Below, one piece after another: positions 1 to 4,407 of a DNA stretch of 8,301 nt. This DNA is from Acidobacteriota bacterium (GTDB lineage Bacteria; Acidobacteriota; Terriglobia; Terriglobales; Acidobacteriaceae). Numbering within the stretch: the first letter of the stretch is position 1; every line of letters begins with the position of its first letter. The notes under the pieces were generated by a model. The model ran no database searches. It was not told the DNA's origin and saw only the letters and a program-made list of their open reading frames with translations. The stretch is from positions 1 through 8,301 of the forward strand of contig JAJYSL010000192.1 of NCBI GenBank assembly GCA_021793595.1, read 5' to 3'. A program made the position numbers and the translations under genes.

Positions 1-140
1 AGCAGTGCCGTCGAGTCTGCGCCCCCGGAAACAGCCACGCAGACGCGATCTCCTGCGGAAAACAAGCTGGTATCCAGCGGCAGGCCAGCCGCCGATTTCT
101 CTGCACTTGGGCCGCGGTCGGAATGTGTCTTCTTCGTCAT
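1..140 (-). CDS. tilS: tRNA(Ile)-lysidine synthase, N-terminal part (cut by window edge)
   Basis: TilS uses ATP to attach lysine to the wobble cytidine of the tRNA-Ile with CAU anticodon, changing its codon from AUG to AUA; it acts in the cytosol. Only the first 46 complete codons lie in the window. The minus-strand frame starting at ATG 140-138 is open to the edge, and residues about 33-45 read VCVAVSGGADSTA, the PP-loop SGGxDS signature of TilS and related N-type ATP pyrophosphatases. The start is supported by an AGGAG Shine-Dalgarno on the minus strand (bases 150-154), nine bases upstream. The first 25 or so residues form a polar leader before the Rossmann fold, a little longer than in E. 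coli TilS. It diverges from ispD, and the transposon right end-to-end lies between them. TilS next to ftsH and isoprenoid genes is a common bacterial neighbourhood. A TtcA/MesJ-type PP-loop protein is the alternative; context favours TilS. Confidence 0.88.
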   Translation of the reverse strand, partial: MTKKTHSDRGPSAEKSAAGLPLDTSLFSAGDRVCVAVSGGADSTAL

Positions 141-149
141 GGTTGGCGG

Positions 150-154
150 CTCCT
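150..154 (-). promoter_or_regulatory. Shine-Dalgarno site of tilS
   Basis: The minus strand reads AGGAG here, inside a purine run (GGAGGGAGGAG), nine bases before the ATG at 140-138. It is the best ribosome binding site in this region and fixes the tilS start. Confidence 0.7.
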
Positions 155-230
155 CCCTCCAAAAACACCTTGGCCGTTCCCTGTATGGTATCGCTGGCGT
201 CGTGCCAAGGTTCTATAGCGCAGGTTACGC

Positions 231-238
231 TGAAATCC
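231..238. repeat. Left target-site duplication, TGAAATCC
   Basis: The eight bases TGAAATCC directly abut the outer tip of the left terminal inverted repeat. The same eight bases abut the outer tip of the right repeat at 3539-3546. Eight or nine bp is the usual duplication length for IS1-family transposition. The identity actually extends to 13 bp (TGAAATCCGGTAC), because the base after the right copy happens to start GGTAC like the element tip itself. Confidence 0.75.
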
Positions 239-264
239 GGTACTGGGTCAATTTGCTTTTCCAC
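239..264 (+). repeat. Left terminal inverted repeat of the transposon
   Basis: Reading inward, the repeat begins GGTACTGGGTCA and ends TTTCCAC. It matches the reverse complement of 3513-3538 at 23 of 26 positions; the differences are at repeat positions 13, 18 and 19. The outermost 12 and innermost 7 bases are identical between the ends, as expected for cleavage and transposase-binding subdomains. Confidence 0.78.
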
Positions 265-285
265 AGAAAGAGCACACAGAAAACG

Positions 286-302
286 GCAAGCAGAATGCTT
301 GC
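286..302. repeat. Perfect 7-bp hairpin inside the left end
   Basis: GCAAGCA (286-292) and TGCTTGC (296-302) are exact reverse complements around a GAA triloop. No T-run follows on either strand, so it is not a typical terminator. It lies between the left terminal repeat and the Ntn hydrolase gene, so it could be a regulatory hairpin, an operator, or a barrier to read-through transcription entering the element. Confidence 0.5.
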
Positions 303-382
303 GGGGGCGGTGAGCTATGATTGCGATTAAGGCGCCCATCCTCCGGAAAAAACAAGAGCGGCCCACAAGGAAATCGAAGCGA

Positions 383-1270
383 ATGACGATTGCCATTGGT
401 ATGCTCTGTCAAGACGGTATAGTCATCGCCGCTGATACTCAAACAACTTATCCAGACGGCACGACATATGACGCAGTGAAAGTTCGCTCTCAGAAATCCG
501 CGAACGGATTATTCGGCGTGGCCTATTCGAGCGAAGACGCGAATGCGGCAGAAATGCTCATTGGCGACACGATGGCAGATCTCAGCATACTCGACCCCAC
601 TTCACTCCTTGAGGTAGAAGATATCGTGAAAAATAGGATCAAGGAGTGGGAAACCATATTCCAGTCTGTAAATAATCAGTCGTACACTGCTTTCATCCTT
701 GGAGTGATTGTCCCTGGAAATTCAATCACTCCTGAAAGAATTGGCCTCTATTATTGTGAGCCGCCTGGAAAATTGCTTCGCAAAACAATAGACAACTCCA
801 AGGGATATGTTGCTATAGGCTGCGGCTGTGTAGTTACCGATCCACTCTTTCGCACCCTTTTCGGTGCGCAGGTAGCTCCCCGCGTTTGTCTCGCGCAGGT
901 GTCCTATTTAATGTATCGAGCTAAAAAAGATTGCGGCGGCGGATGCGGTGGCGCAACGGATGTTGTGCTCCTTACGACTGAGAAAAATGCTCCAGTCTGG
1001 ATTGAGCGCGCATATATGAAAAAGGCCGAAGATTACGGATATCGTTTAGACGAAACACTATCACGCATGACCGGAAGCATTATGTCGCGTAACGGATTCG
1101 ACGATAAATCCAGATTTGCCAAATTCTTTGACCAATATTTTTGCCGAAAAGAGATAAGAAGTTCATTCGGGCTTGCAGGATTTTCGTTCCGTGCCCGCAC
1201 TGGAGAGATGATTCGGGAACCAGAAGTGCAAAAAATGATGGATGATCCAGAGAAATATTTAGAACCTTAG
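383..1270 (+). CDS. Proteasome beta-like Ntn hydrolase (threonine nucleophile), transposon passenger
   Basis: This 295-aa protein resembles the proteasome beta/HslV fold. From ATG 383 it begins MTIAIGMLCQDGIVIAADTQ; if Met is removed, Thr becomes residue 1 and the aspartate of AADTQ falls at position 17, the place of the catalytic Asp17 of proteasome beta subunits. Lys32 stands one residue from the canonical Lys33. NGLFGVAYSSEDANA (41-55) fits the glycine-containing segment at Gly47, and GGATDVVLLT (189-198) fits the GGxxDVxxIT strand near the end of the core fold. About 85 further residues form an extension not found in normal beta subunits. No signal peptide or membrane segment is seen. I prefer this start over ATG 317, because AAGGA at 367-371 precedes it by 11 bases and because it exposes the Thr. 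No partner ATPase (HslU, ARC/Mpa) is nearby. The stop lies 2 bp from the convergent transposase stop. The substrate is unknown; proteolytic activity is inferred. Confidence 0.72.
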   Translation: MTIAIGMLCQDGIVIAADTQTTYPDGTTYDAVKVRSQKSANGLFGVAYSSEDANAAEMLIGDTMADLSILDPTSLLEVEDIVKNRIKEWETIFQSVNNQSYTAFILGVIVPGNSITPERIGLYYCEPPGKLLRKTIDNSKGYVAIGCGCVVTDPLFRTLFGAQVAPRVCLAQVSYLMYRAKKDCGGGCGGATDVVLLTTEKNAPVWIERAYMKKAEDYGYRLDETLSRMTGSIMSRNGFDDKSRFAKFFDQYFCRKEIRSSFGLAGFSFRARTGEMIREPEVQKMMDDPEKYLEP

Positions 1271-1272
1271 CG

Positions 1273-2160
1273 TTATGCTATTTCTCCTAGCGCTTTCTTG
1301 ATAATTTTCCAGTCATTCTTGGACGACTTGACCACTGGCTTAGGCAGCAGTGCAATCAGGTCGTCCACTGTCCACGGGGTAGACGCAATTCCTGCTTCCA
1401 TCGCTGGCGTCACGCGCAAGGATTGATGCACCCGGCAAAAGTTGTAATGCATGTAATGCAGAGCCACGGCGTAAGCATGGTTCTCAGCTTTTTTGCTGAA
1501 TCCGTTTGTTAGGCGCGTAAAGCGGCGCATCCCCATTCTCATAGACAAGTTCTGACGCTCGACAAAACTGGTCGATACATGCGCCGGATCTGGATTTCCG
1601 ATAACAACTTTCATATCGCAGCCGATGCACTTTGCTGGGCTATACCGTCTATCTGGCTCATCAGATGCACCATAAATCTTCTGTAACATGGCATAATCCA
1701 CATCCATGCCGAACGCACCCTCTACAGCCTCCAAATACGGTCTATGGCCGTCTGTTGTGACCTGTACGCGACCACGGATGCGACTGGCGCAATCCTGCAT
1801 AAAATCGTGCGCCCAACCTGCATCTCTCCCGCCAACCAAATAACCGACTACCAGCTTTGTATCGGCATCAATTCCAACCCATGTCCAAACATCTCCCCAT
1901 CCCTCTTGCTTCTGTTCTGGCGTTACTGTTTTCTTCTTTGCCCCAACAAAACACCAAATCTCATCACATTGAAGCCGCCGAACGCGCAGGTTCCGAACAT
2001 GCTTGTCGTGGTAGGCCGCGCAAGCCTCTCCCATATCCTCCAGCAGCTTAATCACTGTGCCTTTGGCCGCTCCCGTCATTCTGCAGGTTGCTCGAATCGA
2101 ACATCCTTCAATCAGGCAATGCACAATGCGCGCTCTAGTCTGGGAATCCAAGCAGTTCAT
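1273..2160 (-). CDS. IS1-family transposase (single ORF)
   Basis: This DDE transposase cuts and joins the ends of its element. The 295-aa protein is intact. Residues about 8-45 (RARIVHCLIEGCSIRATCRMT and on) form a helix-turn-helix like that of IS1 InsA. The catalytic core shows CDEIWCFV with Asp66, TTDGHRPY with Asp137 and FVERQNLSMRMGMRRF with Glu201, the IS1 DDE pattern. YMHYNFCRVHQSLRVTPAMEAG (about 236-257) is typical of the C-terminal region of one-ORF IS1-like enzymes. Unlike E. coli IS1, HTH and catalytic parts are in a single frame, so no programmed frameshift is needed. The start ATG is 6 bp from a CATAAT -10 box, so the mRNA is probably leaderless; GGGAG sits only one base before the ATG. 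It lies well inside the element rather than filling it, which sets this unit apart from plain IS1. Confidence 0.9.
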   Translation of the reverse strand: MNCLDSQTRARIVHCLIEGCSIRATCRMTGAAKGTVIKLLEDMGEACAAYHDKHVRNLRVRRLQCDEIWCFVGAKKKTVTPEQKQEGWGDVWTWVGIDADTKLVVGYLVGGRDAGWAHDFMQDCASRIRGRVQVTTDGHRPYLEAVEGAFGMDVDYAMLQKIYGASDEPDRRYSPAKCIGCDMKVVIGNPDPAHVSTSFVERQNLSMRMGMRRFTRLTNGFSKKAENHAYAVALHYMHYNFCRVHQSLRVTPAMEAGIASTPWTVDDLIALLPKPVVKSSKNDWKIIKKALGEIA

Positions 2161-2166
2161 ACTCCC

Positions 2167-2195
2167 ATTATGCTAAAGCGGCTTTAGAAAGTCAA
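2167..2195 (-). promoter_or_regulatory. Transposase promoter with palindromic spacer
   Basis: On the minus strand TTGACT (2195-2190, 5/6 to the -35 consensus) is followed after exactly 17 bases by CATAAT (2172-2167, 5/6 to the -10 consensus). Bases 2173-2187 of the spacer are an odd-centred perfect palindrome (arms CTAAAGC and GCTTTAG), so a repressor bound there would block RNA polymerase. The expected transcription start coincides with the A of the transposase ATG at 2160, which predicts a leaderless message. Confidence 0.65.
2170..2184. repeat. Internal copy of a 15-bp motif shared with the right end
   Basis: ATGCTAAAGCGGCTT here matches ATGCTAAAGCCGCTT at 3498-3512 in 14 of 15 positions, in the same orientation. 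This copy overlaps the transposase promoter palindrome; the other lies directly inside the right terminal repeat. Confidence 0.6.
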
Positions 2196-2302
2196 GAGAT
2201 AAATATACATCAATATATTTCTATTTGACGATCGCGCCGCACTTTGCAACTGAGTCGATAATTGCTTGATAGGACCGCTCACATTCTCCACGTTTTGATT
2301 CC

Positions 2303-2331
2303 TTGAGCAATTTCCTGGCATTTACTAGAAC
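2303..2331 (+). promoter_or_regulatory. Possible promoter of the 93-aa gene
   Basis: TTGAGC (2303-2308) and TAGAAC (2326-2331) are 17 bases apart; each matches its consensus at 4 of 6 positions. The predicted start near 2338 leaves a short leader containing GAGGCG (2341-2346) before the ATG at 2357. This is a weak match. The rest of 2196-2302 is AT-rich and shows no gene. Confidence 0.3.
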
Positions 2332-2356
2332 CTGAGATTGGAGGCGATAAAAGAAC

Positions 2357-2638
2357 ATGGCTTCGGCTTCGGAGATATTTGAAAGGTTTTCCGCATGGAA
2401 GAATTGCAAGACACTACTCAAGGTTACCGTAATCGAGCGGGATGAACCGTCGAGAGAATTCGTAGGACACATCGATGCCGTCTCAGAAGAGGACTCATTT
2501 ATCGGCTTCTGCTTCGACTTTAAGGAATATGTAAACTTTGAAGTTCCGGATGCGGAATTCTCTTTAGAACAAGGACGGATAGTAGCATCGCGCAGGGATT
2601 CTGAGTGGCTAGTTTTCGAGGAAGCCGTGCTGGAATGA
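2357..2638 (+). CDS. Small acidic protein of unknown function, transposon passenger
   Basis: I do not recognise this 93-aa protein. It is acidic and soluble, with no signal peptide or membrane helix. It has an amphipathic N-terminal helix (SASEIFERFSAWKNC, residues 3-17) and then alternating hydrophobic strands (LLKVTVIERD, EFVGHIDAV, SFIGFCFDF, VNFEVPDAEFSL, WLVFEEAVLE), suggesting a small beta-sheet or barrel domain. GAGGCG lies about 11 bases before the ATG, and a clear terminator follows 59 bp after the stop, both signs of a real gene. The serine-rich minus-strand frame across the same bases looks like a shadow. It sits between the transposase and the membrane protein gene within the element. 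A role as regulator, immunity-like partner or inert cargo cannot be decided from sequence alone. Confidence 0.6.
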   Translation: MASASEIFERFSAWKNCKTLLKVTVIERDEPSREFVGHIDAVSEEDSFIGFCFDFKEYVNFEVPDAEFSLEQGRIVASRRDSEWLVFEEAVLE

Positions 2639-2696
2639 TCTTGCATTTTGGCACACTCCATGCGATAATGTCGCTACAGAGATATGCCACACCGAA

Positions 2697-2723
2697 GGGC
2701 CGCCCCTGGCAGGGCGGCTTTTC
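2697..2723 (+). terminator. Rho-independent terminator after the 93-aa gene
   Basis: GCCGCCC (2699-2705) pairs perfectly with GGGCGGC (2712-2718) around a six-base loop, and TTTT (2719-2722) follows. It ends at the stop codon of the oppositely oriented membrane-protein gene. The U-run is present only for plus-strand transcription. Confidence 0.85.
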
Positions 2724-3169
2724 TATTTGGAAATATCATACTTCAATTTCGAGTTTTTGTACCAATCGGAAGATGTTCTCTGAAATAAAAGAATGAGTGC
2801 GACGAAATTTGTTACTAATGCCGCGAGGCCAAACAATTCCTGCAATCGAGCGGATTGAAACTGACGCTGAAAGGTCGCCAGAAAGAAGAGGACATTCAGC
2901 AGAGTGAGGATTAAGAACAAAATTCTCGCCCAGTTGCGTCCATGCGCGATCCGATCAATCAGATAAAACCAGAGAGCGTAGCCAAGGATAATACCGATCA
3001 CTCCTTTCATTCCAAATATCCCTTGTGCTGTCCCACGCTGAACATCCCAAAGAAACAGAACGAGAACATTCAGCGCTCCAGCGATTAAAATAATGTAGAG
3101 GATTTTAACAGCGAGACGAACCGTATAAGGCGCTGCGGACGGGATGCTAATCGGCATGTCGTCTTCCAT
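2723..3169 (-). CDS. Four-helix integral membrane protein, transposon passenger
   Basis: This 148-aa protein has four strongly hydrophobic stretches at about residues 19-41, 55-71, 80-100 and 112-130, so it is almost certainly an inner-membrane protein. The loops carry charged turns (WDVQRG, IDRIAHGRNW, QRQFQSARLQ), and a short polar tail (SSDWYKNSKLKYDISK) ends the chain. No catalytic motif is seen and I cannot assign a family or function. The start is either ATG 3169-3167 or ATG 3157-3155 (residue 5); GGAAG sits at a suitable distance only from the second, while the first is next to the promoter candidate at 3186-3213. It reads in the same direction as the KRPRDPNQ/AKARW gene, 40 bp upstream of it, so the two may be partly co-transcribed. 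As transposon cargo it might be a stress or small-solute membrane protein, but nothing visible decides this. Confidence 0.68.
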   Translation of the reverse strand: MEDDMPISIPSAAPYTVRLAVKILYIILIAGALNVLVLFLWDVQRGTAQGIFGMKGVIGIILGYALWFYLIDRIAHGRNWARILFLILTLLNVLFFLATFQRQFQSARLQELFGLAALVTNFVALILLFQRTSSDWYKNSKLKYDISK

Positions 3170-3185
3170 AGTTCTACCGTGATTT

Positions 3186-3213
3186 AATTTATTATCCTGC
3201 GTACCATTGTCAA
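3186..3213 (-). promoter_or_regulatory. Candidate promoter of the membrane-protein gene
   Basis: The minus strand carries a perfect TTGACA (3213-3208), then a 16-base spacer and TAAATT (3191-3186, 4/6). The -35 box overlaps the stop codon of the upstream gene. The predicted start near 3179 leaves a leader of about 10 bases. Confidence 0.45.
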
Positions 3214-3473
3214 TCCCTCTTTTTCCCCCAACGCGCCTTTGCAGCCTTTGCCGCCACCTTTTTCCTCTGTGCTGCCGTCATCGTCACCAAACGCCGTTTG
3301 CCGCCCACCATGCCACCTCTACGTCCCATCGCGGCCATATAGGCCGACAGATCCGCAGGGACGGAAACAGGCTTTTCCTGTTCCTTGGGCGATTCCTCAG
3401 CCGTCGATTGCTCTACAATCCACTTGGCAAACTGGTTTGGATCGCGGGGCCGTTTTCCTTTGCCTACCGTCAT
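3210..3473 (-). CDS. Small basic protein with KRPRDPNQ and GGKRR...AKARW motifs
   Basis: This is an 87-aa, strongly basic protein. It begins MTVGKGKRPRDPNQFAKWIV, has an acidic glutamate/proline linker (about 23-40) and ends in a glycine/lysine-rich block, MGRRGGMVGGKRR followed by AAQRKKVAAKAAKARWG. I know this arrangement from small proteins often annotated as hypothetical or histone-like in acidobacteria. Basic AxxGG/ARW tails suggest nucleic-acid binding, but that is inference. I chose ATG 3473-3471 because the conserved part starts there; an upstream TTG at 3491-3489 would add six residues (MSDNGG). GGTGG just before the ATG is a poor, too-close Shine-Dalgarno. It is the gene nearest the right transposon end, its promoter region overlapping the 15-bp motif and terminal repeat, so it could regulate transposition or be an accessory DNA-binding protein. 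Confidence 0.7.
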   Translation of the reverse strand: MTVGKGKRPRDPNQFAKWIVEQSTAEESPKEQEKPVSVPADLSAYMAAMGRRGGMVGGKRRLVTMTAAQRKKVAAKAAKARWGKKRD

Positions 3474-3497
3474 GCCACCATTATCGCTCAAATAAAA

Positions 3498-3512
3498 ATG
3501 CTAAAGCCGCTT
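3498..3512. repeat. Right-end copy of the 15-bp motif
   Basis: ATGCTAAAGCCGCTT differs at one position from 2170-2184. It ends exactly where the right terminal repeat begins (3513), as a subterminal binding site would. No equivalent copy is seen inside the left end. Confidence 0.55.
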
Positions 3513-3538
3513 GTGGAAATCCAAAATGACCCAGTACC
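3513..3538 (-). repeat. Right terminal inverted repeat of the transposon
   Basis: Read inward on the minus strand it starts GGTACTGGGTCA and ends TTTCCAC, matching the left repeat (239-264) at 23 of 26 positions. The outer base abuts the TGAAATCC duplication. Confidence 0.78.
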
Positions 3539-3546
3539 TGAAATCC
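3539..3546. repeat. Right target-site duplication, TGAAATCC
   Basis: This is an exact copy of 231-238 and directly abuts the right terminal repeat. The flanking DNA continues GGTACC, so GTACC (3534-3538) and GGTAC (3547-3551) can also form a short stem around it. Confidence 0.75.
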
Positions 3547-3553
3547 GGTACCC

Positions 3554-3582
3554 TGTACGGCAGTCCGCCCCTACGGTATACT
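3554..3582 (+). promoter_or_regulatory. Candidate ispD promoter just outside the transposon
   Basis: TATACT (3577-3582) is a good -10 box (5/6) and TGTACG (3554-3559) a poor -35 (3/6) at 17 bases. The ATG of ispD begins nine bases after the -10 and no Shine-Dalgarno lies between, so translation of ispD from a leaderless or nearly leaderless mRNA is likely. The insertion stopped about 8 bp short of the -35, so this promoter should have survived it. Confidence 0.45.
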
Positions 3583-3591
3583 TCCCATTTC

Positions 3592-4308
3592 ATGCAGGTT
3601 TTTGTCATACTTCCCGCGGCTGGACTTGGCACCCGCATGGCGCATGCCGGCGCTGGCCGCCACGAGCCCAAGCAGTTTCTTGAGCTGGCCGGGCAGCCCA
3701 TCCTGGTGATGACGGTGCGCGCCTTTCTGCAGGTGCCCGCAGTCCAACGCATTTTCGTCGCCGTGCGCAAAAACGAGATCGAACGCGTCGAATCGGTATT
3801 GCGCAAACACGGCCTGGTGGAGAAAGTTTCCGTGGTGGAAGGCGGCGATACCCGCCAGGAATCGGTCCGAAACGCGGTGAAGATGCTGCCCGCCGAAGAC
3901 GACGATATTGTGCTGGTTCATGATGCGGTGCGCCCGCTGATCGATGTTGCCACTATGCAGCGTACCATTGAATCCGTCGAGCACCACGATGCCGCCATTG
4001 TGGCCGTGCCCGCCATTGATACCATCAAGCAGGTGGAACGAACCGCCGACGGAGCCATCATCACGTCGACCATTCCGCGCGAGCGCATTGTACTGGCGCA
4101 GACCCCGCAGGGATTTCGCTTTCATATTCTGCGCCGCGGCATGGAAGCCGCGGAGGCGGATGGTTTTCTAGGCACCGACGAGGCGTCGCTGGTGGAACGG
4201 CTGGGAATTGAGGTTGCCGTGGTGCCGGGATCGCCGCGAAATTTGAAGATAACGCAGCCCGACGACCTGGCGTTGGCCGAGTTCTATCTTCACCAAAACC
4301 AGCCCTGA
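3592..4308 (+). CDS. ispD: 2-C-methyl-D-erythritol 4-phosphate cytidylyltransferase
   Basis: IspD joins MEP and CTP to make CDP-ME, the third step of the non-mevalonate isoprenoid pathway, in the cytosol. The 238 residues match the usual family length. PAAGLGTRM (8-16) is the nucleotide-binding loop, Lys27 of PKQF a catalytic lysine, EGGDTRQESV (83-92) and VHDAVRP (109-115) the family signatures; Arg163, eight residues before TPQGF (171-175), takes the place of the MEP-binding arginine, and Lys219 of NLKITQPDD (217-225) follows. I chose the ATG directly before VFVILPAAG; upstream in-frame codons run into the transposon duplication and end, and make no family sense. The next gene, ispF, encodes a later step of the same pathway 99 bp downstream, so the two probably share a transcript. 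No terminator lies between them. All motifs are intact. Confidence 0.96.
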   Translation: MQVFVILPAAGLGTRMAHAGAGRHEPKQFLELAGQPILVMTVRAFLQVPAVQRIFVAVRKNEIERVESVLRKHGLVEKVSVVEGGDTRQESVRNAVKMLPAEDDDIVLVHDAVRPLIDVATMQRTIESVEHHDAAIVAVPAIDTIKQVERTADGAIITSTIPRERIVLAQTPQGFRFHILRRGMEAAEADGFLGTDEASLVERLGIEVAVVPGSPRNLKITQPDDLALAEFYLHQNQP

Positions 4309-4407
4309 AACACTTCGGAGCGGAAAGCCGTGTATCCTGCCTGAAGTAGGTCTATTTCGTTCCGCAGGCAGAAAACTGGCCACGCCGCCGCAAGACCGCG
4401 AATCAAG

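Larger units (their letters stand above)
239..3538 (-). mobile_element. IS1-family transposon of 3300 bp with passenger genes
   Basis: The unit is bounded by 26-bp imperfect inverted repeats (23/26 identical) with GGTACTG tips, matching the GGnnnTG tip known for the IS1 family, and by exact 8-bp direct repeats just outside. The only transposase inside (1273-2160, minus) is a one-ORF IS1-type DDE enzyme, so ends, duplication length and enzyme agree. The interior is visibly more AT-rich than tilS on one side and ispD on the other. It carries a proteasome-like Ntn hydrolase, a 93-aa unknown, a four-helix membrane protein and a small basic KRPRDPNQ/AKARW protein, all apparently intact. Ordinary IS1 elements are under about 1.2 kb, although long passenger-bearing IS1 members are known. 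The strand given is that of the transposase. The alternative is two dispersed intergenic repeats that happen to flank an island, but the exact flanking duplication argues against it. Confidence 0.75.

Noticed and set aside
5..330. Plus-strand open frames over the left edge of the window
   Set aside because: The minus strand here encodes the tilS N-terminus with an SGGADS motif and a good Shine-Dalgarno. The plus frames resemble no family and run across the transposon left end.
317..382. Upstream ATG start for the Ntn hydrolase
   Set aside because: It would add 22 residues before the Met-Thr pair, hiding the catalytic Thr, and has a poorer ribosome site than ATG 383.
1744..2187. Plus-strand frame of 147 codons opposite the transposase
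   Set aside because: It is antisense to a well-supported transposase and has no recognisable features.
1258..2189. TTTAGAA at 1258-1264 and 2183-2189 as a target duplication around the transposase
   Set aside because: It is only 7 bp in AT-rich DNA, has no inverted repeats abutting it, and conflicts with the far better 8-bp duplication and 26-bp ends at 231 and 3546.
2221..2661. Minus-strand frame of 146 codons opposite the 93-aa gene
   Set aside because: It is serine-rich, as antisense frames often are. The plus-strand gene has a ribosome site, plausible protein composition and a terminator after it.
239..3538. Terminal repeats as plain dispersed intergenic (REP-like) repeats
   Set aside because: I cannot exclude it without a genome-wide search, but inverted orientation, exact abutting 8-bp duplication and an IS1 transposase inside with matching tips make a transposon the better reading.
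3511..3591. Longer ispD start inside the transposon right end
   Set aside because: The extra residues are encoded by the terminal repeat and duplication. IspD proteins normally begin a few residues before the AAGxGxR loop, as with ATG 3592.
3207..3683. Plus-strand frames opposite the AKARW gene and across the right transposon end
   Set aside because: These are rich in Arg, His, Pro and Cys like antisense of the basic protein, cross the element boundary, and match nothing known to me.
3571..4125. Minus-strand frame of 184 codons opposite ispD
   Set aside because: It is His-rich, antisense to a clear ispD, with no family features.
4337..4371. Hairpin between ispD and ispF as a terminator
   Set aside because: The 7-bp arms are 21 bases apart and no T-run follows, so it would not stop transcription of ispF.
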